Below, piece by piece: positions 1-10,637 of a DNA stretch of 53,335 nt (its first letter is position 1; each line of letters starts with the position of its first letter). The position numbers and the translations under genes are program-made. The notes under the pieces were generated by a model. It was not told the origin of the DNA, made no database searches, and saw only the letters and a program-made list of their open reading frames with translations. Origin of the DNA: Gnomoniopsis sp. IMI 355080 (Eukaryota; Ascomycota; Sordariomycetes; Diaporthales; Gnomoniaceae); NCBI GenBank assembly GCA_027946555.1, contig JAPEVC010000234.1:1-53335 (forward strand), in the 5' to 3' direction.

Positions 1-673
1 GGGGCGGTGGGGGGCCGTGGGGGGTGGAGCTGGGTGTTGTGGGGAGCTCGCAGAGATTGGGACCTTAGGAAAGGGTTTTTCATTAAAGATCGCTTTTGTT
101 TATGTTTATATAGCTTGTTTGAGATGTCTGGGTAAACTGGGCTGGGTCTACTACGCATTGGGCGGGGAGGGGGTTAATGGAGCATGTTGGCGTTCACGGA
201 TACCTGCGCAGATACGAGTGTTGAGAAATTTGTGTGTTAATCTCTCTCTATCCTTGGTGCTCACATAGCTGTGTTCTTTCACTGCTGTATACGAAATTGC
301 GAAGATATGGCCCCTCTCTTCGCCATCAACTCAAGCAGACCGTCACCGCGCATGTGACACAAATGCACTTAACGGGGGTCTGGGGGAATATGCAATACGA
401 AGCTCTAATTCGACGACAGCTACATCCCCCAGTGCCATCAGCCTTGCAGAATAAGCTCTACATCACAACGATTAAGCAACCTTGGGGGCTTCATTTTCTT
501 TTTTCTCATGGATTGGAAGCCCTCCACAACGATAGGCGCCTGATCTCCTCGCAATTGGCTGTCTGTGGGTGTCTACCAGGACATCCGCACAGCACCGTCC
601 ACTCCTTTCGTCCTTTCGCCCTTTACCCGGAACCCATACGCAGGACAAACCCGTTCGAACGAACACCGCGAGG
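1..673. other. 5' flank of window, no gene recognised; G-rich edge
   Basis: No recognisable coding region. The first 27 bases are very G-rich on the plus strand, with four runs of three or more G, so they could form a G-quadruplex. The rest is presumably the promoter and 5' UTR of the GAA1 gene starting at 674. Open frames here lack protein-like composition and any family motif. Confidence 0.5.
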
Positions 674-2707
674 ATGCCTCGACTTCTATGTACGTAATTA
701 CCGCTGTGTTCAACAATTCCAAGCTAGTCATATTCATAGCTAACCTCGTTCCCAGCCGGCGCCCTGTCCCTCCGGCGCGACCCACGGCTCCTGAAGCTCC
801 CTCCCTATCTCTCCCTCGCGTGCATCATCGTCGGCGTAGCCTGGCTCCTCATGCTCCCCCAAAACGACTACTCCCGTCGCACCTATATCTCCGAAAACGC
901 TCTTCTCCCAGGCCAAGTCCACACCTACTTTGGCGGCAGCGACCAAAACGTCTTCCGCGCCTATAAACACGAAGTCGATGCCCTCGCCGCTGAGGAGGCC
1001 CACCCCACCGAGTCCGAGTCTGAGTCCGAGTCTGGTGAGCTGGTCCCCTTCGTCAAGAAGACCAATCACGAAATCAACGACGGCCTAGCAGCCATCCTGC
1101 ACGGCATCGGCCTCAAGACGGGCCGCCAAAACTTCACCTACACCGCCTCGGGCCGCGTCTACACCGGCGAGAACATCTACGCGATTTTGCAAGCGCCCCG
1201 CGGCGACGCGACCGAGGCCATCGTGCTCGTCGCCGCCTGGACCAACGTCAAGGGCGAGCTCAACCGCCGCGGCGTCGCGCTGCTGCTCACGCTGGCGCGG
1301 TACTTTCGCCGGTGGTCGCTGTGGTCCAAGGACATCATCTTCGTGGTGAGCCCGGATAGCCTGGCGGGTCCGCAGGCGTGGGTCGATGCGTACCATGATG
1401 CGCACGATGTACGGAGGGTGGACAGCTTGCCGCTGAAGAGCGGGGCGCTGCAGGGCGCCGTGGCGCTGGACTATGCGCAGGAGACGCGGTTTGGGAGCGT
1501 GCATATTGTGTATGATGGGATCAACGGGCAGTTGCCGAATTTGGATTTGATCAATTCGGTGGTGAACATCGCGGGCGGGCAGATGGGGATCGGGGTGAGC
1601 ATCCAGGAGATGTGGGGACACAAGGACAGCTATGAGGATCGCTTGCGGACGATGCTGCGCGGCATGATGAAGCAGGGCTTGGGGGTGGCAAGTGGTGCGC
1701 ATAGCTGCTTTATCCCATACCATGTGGATGCGGTCACGCTGAGGCCGTATGGCGATGGGTGGCAGGACGAGATGGCCATGGGCAGGGTGGTGGAAGGGAC
1801 TTTTCGGAGTCTGAACAATCTCCTGGAGCATCTGCATCAGAGCTTCTTCTTCTACCTCTTGATGCACAAGGATCGCTTCGTCAGCATTGGGACATATCTC
1901 CCGAGTGCGATGCTGATTGCAGCCAACTTTACCATCATTTCAATCTCGCTGTGGGTCAAGAGTGGCCAGCAAGACCAGGCGCAGACTCCGGCAGAGCAGA
2001 AGACGGAGAAGGCGGTGGAAAAAGCCGTGGAAAAGGGCACGGCTGAGAGGATCGCGACTACTGCTACAGAGAGGCAGCTTTTCTTACCACTGGCTTTGGT
2101 GGCTGTGTGTCAATTTTTGGGTGTGGTGCCGTTTTACGTCTTCAATCATCTGCCCGAAGGGGTGAGTCTCAACACATCCCATACATATGCATCTGAACTA
2201 CAGCTAACCACCACCTAGATGCACACCCCTGTATTCATCCTCTTCACCATCCTCAACGCCCTTCTTCCCCACTTCATCTCTTCCCTTCTCATTACCAACT
2301 TCCGTCCCAGTCTCCAGCAATACACCCTCATGCACTGCTTCTCCCTTCTTCTCCTGGGCATGTTCCTCTCCTCGCTCGCGACTCTCAACTTCTCCCTCTC
2401 CCTCATGGTCGGTCTGCTCTCCTCGCCCCTGTCCTTTATGCGTCCGTGGCCGCAGCTACCGGCCATGCGCTGGGCGTGCACGGTGTTACTCAATTTGGTT
2501 GCGCCGACGGCGGTGCTGGTGGGGTGGTCGATTTACTGGCATGGCGGGCTTGGAGGGAGTGTGGGTGAGGTGCTAAGGGAAGCGGCGTTTGGTTGGAGGG
2601 TGTGGGGGATGTATACGAGCGTGGTGGTATGGGGTGTTTGGTGGCCGGCGTGGTTGGTTGGAGCTGTGGTTGTGCTGGGAAGGCCGGAGGCGAAGAAGGT
2701 GAAGTGA
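674..2707 (+). CDS. GAA1: GPI transamidase component GAA1
   Basis: Subunit of the ER-membrane GPI transamidase, which attaches preformed GPI anchors to the C-termini of secretory proteins. Exons are 674-689, 756-2161 and 2219-2707; the protein is 636 aa. The first exon is only 16 nt. Its join restores the expected N-terminus: a basic stretch, a membrane segment at about residues 23-39, then the family motif RRTYISENALLPGQ from residue 46. A large M28-peptidase-like luminal domain (Gaa1, PF04114) follows, then several hydrophobic segments at the C-terminus, with the last exon almost wholly membrane-like. Both introns are GT-AG (66 and 57 nt), and intron 1 has GCTAAC near its 3' end. Length suits the family. 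The 3' end converges on DPH7 about 180 bp away. The family call is firm; the micro-exon start rests on frame and family fit. Confidence 0.93.
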
Positions 2708-2885
2708 GGAGCGTAGCACAAAGAGACTCATATAAGAGTCTATCAACGACAATTACAATATTCGGCCTTGCTGATTTATTCAAATTTCATCCTGTAAGGC
2801 AGCTTCTTTGTTCAGCTGCCCAGTAGCAATCAGTAGAGGTACGTGATGGCCATATGTTGCTACCATGGCTCCTCATATCTTCCTC

Positions 2886-4307
2886 TTATGACTCCTTGCT
2901 CATCGACCACACGCACAGCAACCGATCGTAGAAGCTAGTCGAGACAATAAACCCGCGCGGCCTTCCGTCGCTATCCAAAGGCTCACCCAACCTCGACCAA
3001 TCGCTCCCATAATTCATGCTCTGATGCTCCTCAAAACTCCCCAGCACCTCAATCTCCACATCGTCATTCCCATCATCACCACCGCCTGCTATACGCAACA
3101 CCCGCGCGCCAGCATGCATACACGACGCCAAAACCGTCACCGTCCACTTCTTTTTCCCATCGCCACCAATTATGGGTGATGATGGCTCACCAAGCACGCC
3201 AAGCCGCCAGACGCCGCCGCCGAGGTTGCACTCGGCTAGAAGGCGGGCTTGTTTGGCTCCAAAGGTGGTGTGTAGTGGCGCGATGGCAAAGACGCGGAGC
3301 GTGTCGTCGTAGCTGCCGGTGAGGACGATGTGCGAGCTACTGCTTGGTAGGGGGAGTGGAAGAATGGCGGTTACGCCTGCGGTGTGGGAGCCGCCGAGGG
3401 TCATGGGTGGGTAAGGCGCATGAGGGTTTTCGGAGGAGGAAGGAGAAGAGGGATCATAAGTTGTGTATTTGAGGGCGGAGTCGTCGCCCCCAGAGAAGAT
3501 GGTGATGGGAGGTGCTCGAATTGGCTCGAGCGAGGAGGAGGATGGTTGTGGTGGTGCCGTTGGTGCCGGTGGTGCCGGTGGGGAAAAGGCGACGACCCAT
3601 GCCTCGAGAGAGTGTTCGAGGAGTGGGTTTGCAAGGACGTCGAGGCCTTGATAATCGTCGTGGAGTTGAGCTAGAATGACTTGTCCGCTGGCGGTGGTAA
3701 TGGCCATGTGGCCTGCTGTGGACGGGTGCCAGGCGAAGTAGGTGAAAAGGACGTCGTCATCTAGGTCTGGCAAACTGAGGACACTTATGGGCTGTAAGAT
3801 GTCTAGATGTCTCGTTGCAATTTCCGAGGAAGAAGAAGTGATCCCGCCCTCAGGAACTACCAGTTTGAAGACGGATATAGTCCCCGTGCTCGACACTGTA
3901 GCAAAGACATCGCCCTTGCCTGGGTAAGGCTGGAAATGCAGATCGAAGACGGCAGATGGCTGTGAGATGGTCTGGATTGGATATCTGCCGAGTATGAACA
4001 CTTGAATAGACACATCAAGAAGCTAGAAAATGCAAAGGTCTTACACTCTACCCTCGCGGAGCTGAAAGAGGATGATGCTCCCATTCCTGCTCTGAGGCTG
4101 TTTGGTGGTACCGGAAGCTTGCGGGTCCTCCTCTTGTTCTTCTGGCGTCTGGTTACCGGCCGTCTGTGACTCTTCTGACTTCTCAAGGTTGTATGTACCA
4201 ACCACGAACAAGTCTGGATACGCTGGGCAGAATTCAATGCAACTTGGAGGGAGATCGAGGATCATGGACTGTATCGACGAGATACTCTCGCCCCCAGAGC
4301 CGCTCAT
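2886..4307 (-). CDS. DPH7: DPH7-type WD40 protein (diphthine methyl ester hydrolase)
   Basis: Predicted cytosolic WD-repeat enzyme of diphthamide synthesis on eEF2. In the known family it removes the methyl ester from methylated diphthine before the final amidation. Exons are 4307-4045 and 3984-2886 (minus strand); a 60-nt GT-AG intron lies between, and the protein is 453 aa. The join gives LREGRVYPIQTISQPSAV, which matches the start of the repeat region in fungal relatives. Support: an N-terminal LDLPPSCIEFCPAYPDLF segment, repeated WD-like strands, and the C-terminal signature STSFYDRLLCVW, which corresponds to the SFYD-LLHLW ending of DPH7/RRT2/WDR85. The central part has low-complexity Ser/Pro insertions. 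It is divergent from the DUF1917 gene and convergent with GAA1. A different WD40 protein is possible but less likely. Confidence 0.86.
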
Positions 4308-4720
4308 CCTTCAATTTGTTGTGGTCTGAGAAAATCGTCAGTGTCATCATCCGAAGTATAAAACGGATCATTCACCCCGGGGCTACTCACATCCCTCCCA
4401 TACGAGATCCAAATCACAGTAGAGCTTCCGCTGGAAGTCAAGATCATCTCGAAGTTTTGTTTTGATATTCAGGGTTCTAGTGGCAAGGTTCAGGGTTTCA
4501 GGGGATGCAGCTGCTGGAAGCCCGCGACGACCTGGAACCTTGCCCACAACCTTGTCTGTTTAAGCGCCGTTGACCTCAGCTCATCCACATCGCCCCACGC
4601 GTCTGTTTGCCTTTGATAAAGACGTGTATATAGTAGTAACAAAGACATTCATTCCAATGAGGTATTGTTGAGGGAGGAAATATACTGAAGCTGGGGGAAA
4701 ATTTCAAATTCCAGAACACA
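4308..4720. promoter_or_regulatory. Shared divergent promoter region
   Basis: This 413-bp interval separates the start codons of DPH7 (minus) and the DUF1917 gene (plus), so it must hold both promoters and both 5' UTRs. I see no specific factor site that I would name. Confidence 0.55.
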
Positions 4721-5964
4721 ATGGATTCCGAGTCGGATTTCTATGGTACTACTTCTTGTTCCCGCCTTCTCCTCACCTCACTCGCCTCCACACTTCACTG
4801 ACTTCAACGTAGGAGACGAGGAGGAAATCCGCGAGCTTGAATCCCGCGTAGCAGCATTCGATCCATCCACCTTCTGGCACGAACGCGAATCACTCGCCAT
4901 GGCCGCGCCCTACATCAAGGCAGAATCACCCTCCTCCTCCAACTTCCCCGCGCCTACCACCCAGCTTCACAACCCTTACGAAGGGAAATTCTGCTGCGCC
5001 AAACAGCTCAACGAAACCATCGAGGGGTTTCTCTCTCGTCTTCCTCCCGCCACCACAGATGTCGGTCCCGATATCCCGTGGATCTACGTCGCCAACCCTT
5101 TTATCCCCCGCGAGGACCGCGGCGGTGAGGAGGCGCCTACGGAGTTTGGTGCGGATTTGGCTAGGTTTTTGGAGGGTGGCGAGAAGAGACTTGAGATGTG
5201 CAGCGATTTTGTGCGAGTGCTCGAGGCGAGGAGCGCGCTGGCGGGTGGACGAGGAGGTCGCGGGGCAGGCAGTGGAGGGCCGACGAAAGCGATGGCGTCA
5301 AGAGAGATTACAAAGGAGAAAGCCGAATGCGTCGATGACATCTTGATGTTGGCCAAGGCGTTGAAGGTGCGGACGGGCAAGGTGAGTCCTTTTTTTATTG
5401 GCTTGTGTGGAGACAGAACGTTGATTGTTGAATGCACAGTGGATGCTCTTCATCGAGCCTGCGTACGTGAACGATGTCTGGGCCACAGTGGCACGAGCCA
5501 CCGTCAAGAACGAGCTAGGTATCGCCGCCAAGGTAGCACCGCGCGAGGAGCGAGGCTCAAAGAAAGAGCGGCTGATTTGCATCTACACCTTTGACTTCTC
5601 GGATAAGGATGATATTGGGCGTGTACTGGCTCGCATGAAGCAGTTGGATCTTGTGCGAATCGGTCCAGGCGGGAAACCCATCTATTACAAAGCTGGTGAG
5701 TGATGCCTCCTCGAGGGATCTTCGACTAGGCTGCGTGACAAAGGTTGGCTGACTGGCGAGGTAGATGCGTACACGTATCTAGGCATTGCTGGTGGCAATC
5801 CCTGGGGTCTGAGGGCTTCTCTTTACAGCTCTCGCGATATTTTTGCGCATATTGGAGAGAAATATGGTAAGGCTCCGTTGAAGAGGGTGAAAGATGAGGA
5901 GGATAATCAGGCTCCTGTGAAGAAGATTAAGGAGGAGGAAGATGATGGTGACTGGACGTTTTGA
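4721..5964 (+). CDS. DUF1917 / Bles03 (UPF0696) family protein
   Basis: Four exons: 4721-4745, 4813-5381, 5440-5695 and 5765-5964; the protein is 349 aa. The introns (67, 58 and 69 nt) are all GT-AG. The N-terminus MDSESDFYGDEEEIRELES and the segment FDPSTFWHERESLAMAAPYI match fungal DUF1917 proteins as I recall them. The core includes IPWIYVANPF, WMLFIEPAYVNDVW and YLGIAGGNPWGLRASLY. The tail is acidic and basic low complexity, ending DDGDWTF. The animal relative Bles03 has an eIF4E-like fold, so a role in nucleic acid or cap binding is possible, but no function is established. An AATAAA at 6110-6115 is a candidate polyadenylation signal. The gene shares its promoter with DPH7. Confidence 0.82.
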
Positions 5965-6594
5965 TTGCCGGAAGTTCTGCATGCGTGCTGTGCATCTTGC
6001 CCACTTTGTGCTTTCAAGTTGCGTCTCTAGATTTGATTGGTATGATACCCTCTGCTGTACAGCGAATGCAATCTTCTTCTTTTATTGATAATATCCTGCG
6101 ATCCTCTGAAATAAAGTGTGGCAGCCATGTCATCTGCTCGCGGGAGGCTCTGATTTGACAGATAGGGCTGTGCAGTGCATTGTGCCAATTATAACAAGAT
6201 GCATAATTGAGAGTGTGTGGACTTCACCTTGTTAGGCTCACAGTCGGTCGGGTTCTGGGCGCGCGTAAGCAGGTATGAAAGGCTCCTGTCCTTTTGCCAA
6301 TCGCGGCACACTGCCTGGGCGACTGCCGGGCTGGAGGCGCCTCACGTCTGCATGGCGTCCTGTCGGCGGCCTGTAGTGGCACCCTGCTCTTACTCGAAGG
6401 CCCTGAAGACCCGTGGGTGCACATCCCAACCCCGGATTCTTCCCCATGATTCCAGCCAGAGGTCGCTTTTCTCCTCTTCATCTTCCTCGTCACTACTCTT
6501 CGATCTCCTTATCAATTGCGATTTTTCTAGAGCCACCACGAACCACAGTGTCTTTTGTCTTGGCACAAAGCGCTACCTACCTATTTATCCAATA
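5965..6594. other. Intergenic, 3' UTR of DUF1917 gene and HET promoter
   Basis: About 630 bp without a convincing gene. It holds the candidate poly(A) signal at 6110-6115. The HET reading frame stays open upstream to 6217, but begins there at a non-ATG codon and encodes no domain-like sequence before 6595. I read it as leader. Confidence 0.5.
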
Positions 6595-8343
6595 ATGGAA
6601 GCCCCTGCTGAAGTTCCAACATTCCAGCATGACTTGTTGCCTGATCCCAGGGCTTATATCAGGCTACTGAAGATCCTCAGCGTTGATCCGACGCGAGACA
6701 TCCCAGTTCATTGTGAACTTTCGAATTGTCTATTCGATGAATCTTCAATATATAGCGCCATATCGTACACCTGGGGCGAAGAAACACCACTCGAGACTAT
6801 TCTTGTCAACGGCAAGCGAATTAACGTCCGCCAAAACTGCGAATATGTACTCAGACAGACGAGTCTACATGTTGGAGACGGCTTGATCTGGGTCGATGCT
6901 ATATGTATCAATCAGAGCGATAACGACGAAAAGAGTGCACAAGTCTCTATGATGGGTAACGTGTTCAAGAAAGCTGAGCAAGTCTTCGCCTGCGTTGGAC
7001 AGCACATGAACGACAGCGAATTCTTGTACCGCATGATGCGGCAGGACGAGCGTCGTTTCCGATCATGGCGTTCTGCTGTTCTAAAGCAAGGCCACATATT
7101 GCTCTCGCCAATCGGCTATTATCCGGGGCTTTTGTTCTGGAAGCTGGAGAACCTGAGGCGAGGAATATTCACGACTGCCAGGTTGCGTGTGGCATTTGAG
7201 AGATTCATGAAAAGGCCATACTTTGGCCGCGTCTGGATATATCAGGAAATTTTCCTGGCGCAGCAAGTCAATGTTCTTTGCGGCGATAATGTCGTACCAA
7301 TTTCTTGGATCTGGACAACATGTCTCGTACTCTATGTGCGTATTTCCAGGAGGTGGCGTCGTTTGCATTTGTGTCTATACTGTCCAGGACCCGAACACGG
7401 CGAGGCTACTGAGGAGCTATTGAAAGTCGGTTCAACGGACCAACATACACTACAATTGATGGATGCGATGAAGGCTGTTACATCACTGGAATGTCAAGAT
7501 CCTAGGGATCGAATTTATGGAATTCTGTCAATAATCGATTGGGAAGGGTCTCCAGGGGGAAGTATGGAGCCAATACAGCCCGACTACAGCAAGGATGGAT
7601 TCGATCTAGCTCTCGAAGTCATGGAGCGTTTGCAGGAAGCTCATCTAAGTAATAAGCAACGCCTCATCTTCTTGCTACAATTCGCCAACACCATTGGAGA
7701 AAACCTCGGATTGGACAAATCGCCTTCAAAACGGCTGACTGATATAATACAAGATCGCATGTCCCCAATCACGGAACCGACCATCGCCGAACCGCGCCGA
7801 ACCACCAACAAAACAGATCCAATGAACTCGTGTTCGCTCGCAGGATTGCAGCTTTCGTTCTGTGAAGGGCAATGGCGATTCCATCAAGATCTCGGGCGGA
7901 AGTACACCCCGAGAATGGATCAGTGGGGCAATGATACACGGACTCTACAGATGACCACCGACATACTTCTTCCACCAGAAGCTCGGGATGGAGATTGGCT
8001 ACTTCTGTCTGACTATAATATGCAATTCACGCCGATTTCCTTCCTGGCACGGAATCATGGCCCCAAGCAGTGGGAGCTGATCGGCAAAGTGTTCATAAAG
8101 AACTCCCGCGAATGGTCCTCGAAATGTAAGAAATTAATCAAAAGCTTAGACTCCATGTTCAGCGTTCATTTAGATGTTGAAGATATCTTCGCTGTTCTCC
8201 TTTCTTCAGAATGGGCGATGTGGGATTCGGGTCTGCCTTGGGAAGACAGAGTAATCGACCAGTATTTCAACTCAAGGTTATGCAGGCAGAGATATTCTTC
8301 TTTGGTCAAATGTGAGAGGCCTATAGAACCGGAACCGAGCTAA
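6595..8343 (+). CDS. HET-domain protein (heterokaryon incompatibility)
   Basis: Single-exon protein of 582 aa with an N-terminal HET domain (PF06985), the family used in non-self recognition and programmed cell death after hyphal fusion. Diagnostic blocks: YSAISYTWGEETPLETILVN at about residue 50, LIWVDAICINQSDNDEKSAQ with W99 and D101, and MMGNVFKKAEQVFACVG. Next come RVWIYQEIFLAQ and a DPRDRIYGILSI block, which are typical of fungal HET proteins with a long, poorly conserved C-terminal part. I see no NACHT, WD40 or membrane segment. The start at 6595 is chosen because it leads straight into the domain. It has no obvious partner gene beside it. The allorecognition role is inferred from the domain; many HET paralogues have unknown function. 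Confidence 0.88.
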   Translation: MEAPAEVPTFQHDLLPDPRAYIRLLKILSVDPTRDIPVHCELSNCLFDESSIYSAISYTWGEETPLETILVNGKRINVRQNCEYVLRQTSLHVGDGLIWVDAICINQSDNDEKSAQVSMMGNVFKKAEQVFACVGQHMNDSEFLYRMMRQDERRFRSWRSAVLKQGHILLSPIGYYPGLLFWKLENLRRGIFTTARLRVAFERFMKRPYFGRVWIYQEIFLAQQVNVLCGDNVVPISWIWTTCLVLYVRISRRWRRLHLCLYCPGPEHGEATEELLKVGSTDQHTLQLMDAMKAVTSLECQDPRDRIYGILSIIDWEGSPGGSMEPIQPDYSKDGFDLALEVMERLQEAHLSNKQRLIFLLQFANTIGENLGLDKSPSKRLTDIIQDRMSPITEPTIAEPRRTTNKTDPMNSCSLAGLQLSFCEGQWRFHQDLGRKYTPRMDQWGNDTRTLQMTTDILLPPEARDGDWLLLSDYNMQFTPISFLARNHGPKQWELIGKVFIKNSREWSSKCKKLIKSLDSMFSVHLDVEDIFAVLLSSEWAMWDSGLPWEDRVIDQYFNSRLCRQRYSSLVKCERPIEPEPS

Positions 8344-10637
8344 ACAAGCTAGTGGTATCCAAGTAACTCAAATCTACACGAATGAATCGAAAGAAACGCG
8401 CATTCGTGGCTTGTCGACTTGTGTGAAATAAGGCAGAGACATTTCGATCCCCATGGCATGTACATTACCCTAGATAATAGCTCCGAGGCTCTAGCAGCCG
8501 GGCTGCTACAGTTGATCATAAAGATCTTGGCCAACGGCATCACTTCAGTATCCCAAAGTTCGCCTTAGAAAGTCGTCCAAGGAATCATGTACCAGATTCA
8601 TCGGGACCCCTCATGGGTCCAGTAGTTTCTGGAGTAGACTCGCAGGTTTTAGACGTAGAGCAGACAAGTGTATGGAAATGGGCTGGGCAGTAATTTGAGT
8701 GCGGATAGTTCCGACTCGAGGACTGCTGCTAGGCTTGCTTAGAAGTTAGACGCCTCGACACGATGAGGACCAATGTCAATTGAAACCTCAATCCCGCAAT
8801 CCCCTTCTTACGACCGTCTGTAACGAATTAGAGGCGCTAGAGAGATTTACTAATGATTTCTACGTAGGTCGTTCAAATCTTCCACATATTGTTGTTGAAC
8901 TATCTATAACTCGGGATAGACCTCTACAATTGATCTAAATTAAACAGGTTACTAGAACTCCACAATACATGAAACACTTTCCGAACAAAACTTGCCCTAA
9001 GAGAAATTTGAACGGCACTCTGTCTATATCAAACAGGTATCACCAGTATGGAGCTGGAAACACCCTCAGTCCTCAGTCTCGCCCAGTTCGCCGGGGCGTC
9101 TGATAAGACCGAGAGATTACTAGCATATTCCTTCCAGTACCCTTCCACCCAAAAACCCCTCTCCCACCTGAGCAATTCTTCCAGAACTCTTCCTCGTCCT
9201 TGCTTTGTGCCTGCTGCCTGTAGCCACCTTCAACGCACTGGACCTCAAGCGGACAGTCGAATAAGAGACTGGGATAATATAATTTTGTAAATGCCTTCCA
9301 CTGCTCCGTATGTTTCATCAATCCAACCCCGGCTCCCAAAAAATTGTTGGGAGGGGTGTTGGTTTGTGTGCTGGCCTTGGACACATAGAAGGTCGCTGCG
9401 GCTTGAACGGAAAGGTTTCCTGAATTTCCTCATGCAACGGCAAAGTTCATTCCCGTACGCGCCTGCATCCCACATGGAACGAACCAGAGGGGAAAGGTGG
9501 CAATGCTGGGCGGGTGTGCCAAAGACTGATCCATCGACCCTAAGCATGAAACTCATCCATGGTGACCGAAAGAGTGCATGTAATATCGGATAGCACGGAA
9601 GGAATAATACTGCCAGCCGGATTCGTATGCGTTTCCAACACAGATAGGCCTCCGCTGAGTTTGTGCAATATTGAGAATGCATCAACACCGAGTCGCGGAT
9701 CACCATGAGAACGCCTAGGCCAGAGCAGATGATTATTACCTCCTGGGAGACATTGTCGACATGGTATGGAAATGGCCATCGAAGATTTAGTTCTGTGTAA
9801 GGGGCAACAATGAAGTTCGAAGCTGTAGTGGATTGGTATAGGTACCTAGGTAGTCGTGATAGTTTTATAGAGTTCTGCCGTGTTATAAAAAGACAAGAAT
9901 TAAAACGAAGAGGCAAGAAACGGAATTTGACATGATGGTAAGGATTCCAGGACGGGTGAAGAGGACAAATTGTATACGCTATTTGCATAATAACCATGAA
10001 ATTCACGCATATGCAGTGATTATCTATGCCAAAGCCTCCACTGCCTCCACTTCTAGCGCTGGCGGAAGCCGCTGGCTTGTAAGTGCTGGAACCACCCCCT
10101 TTCATTGACAGTCCGATTTGTTCATCTGAGAGCTTCGGCCATTTTGTTGCTGCAAATTGTAGGACGGCAATCTTGATTGGGGAAAGGAGCACTGATTGAG
10201 TCTACTGTTGTTTTATCTCAGCCTTCTCTTTTAGTGCCGTGACAGTTGCAGTTTGTTAGACGCGATGGTCAACCCACAGCCTTGGAAGCTTTTGGATCCG
10301 AGGCGCGACAAGACCCCGCAGCCGGCTTCTCGCAAACCTCTGCTCAACATTCGCGACGGCCCTATAAGCACGGGAATTGCCAGTACTTGGAAACATATGC
10401 GGCGAATCTTACTTGTTTAAAATCCGAAAAACCTACCTAGGTATCCTGTGGTACTAGCCTCGCCAAACGACAGTCCTCGGTCTTTCCTCCTTTCCTGCAA
10501 GTGCCTACCTACACATCGCTCTTGTTCCTCACTTTCGTAGATTCAGTTGTCTATACAACCCTTCTTTAACACTTAATCTGCTTCCGTGATTCTAGCAGAC
10601 GATATTGTAAAACGCACCGCTCTCAGTGGTATTCAAT
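8344..10637. other. Intergenic 2.3 kb; possible unresolved minus-strand gene
   Basis: 8344-9070 is A+T-richer and shows nothing recognisable. Between 9073 and 10200 the minus strand has two protein-like frames that do not join cleanly. One (9384-9073, no ATG) reads NNFLGAGVGLMKHTEQWKAF and on to VFGWKGTG. The other runs 10192-9245, with its first ATG at 10105, and starts SPIKIAVLQFAATKWPKL. They overlap at 9245-9384 in different frames. A multi-exon gene or a pseudogene is possible; I could not find a consistent set of splice sites. 9838-9855 and 10431-10446 contain CCTAGG palindromic tracts. Confidence 0.35.
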
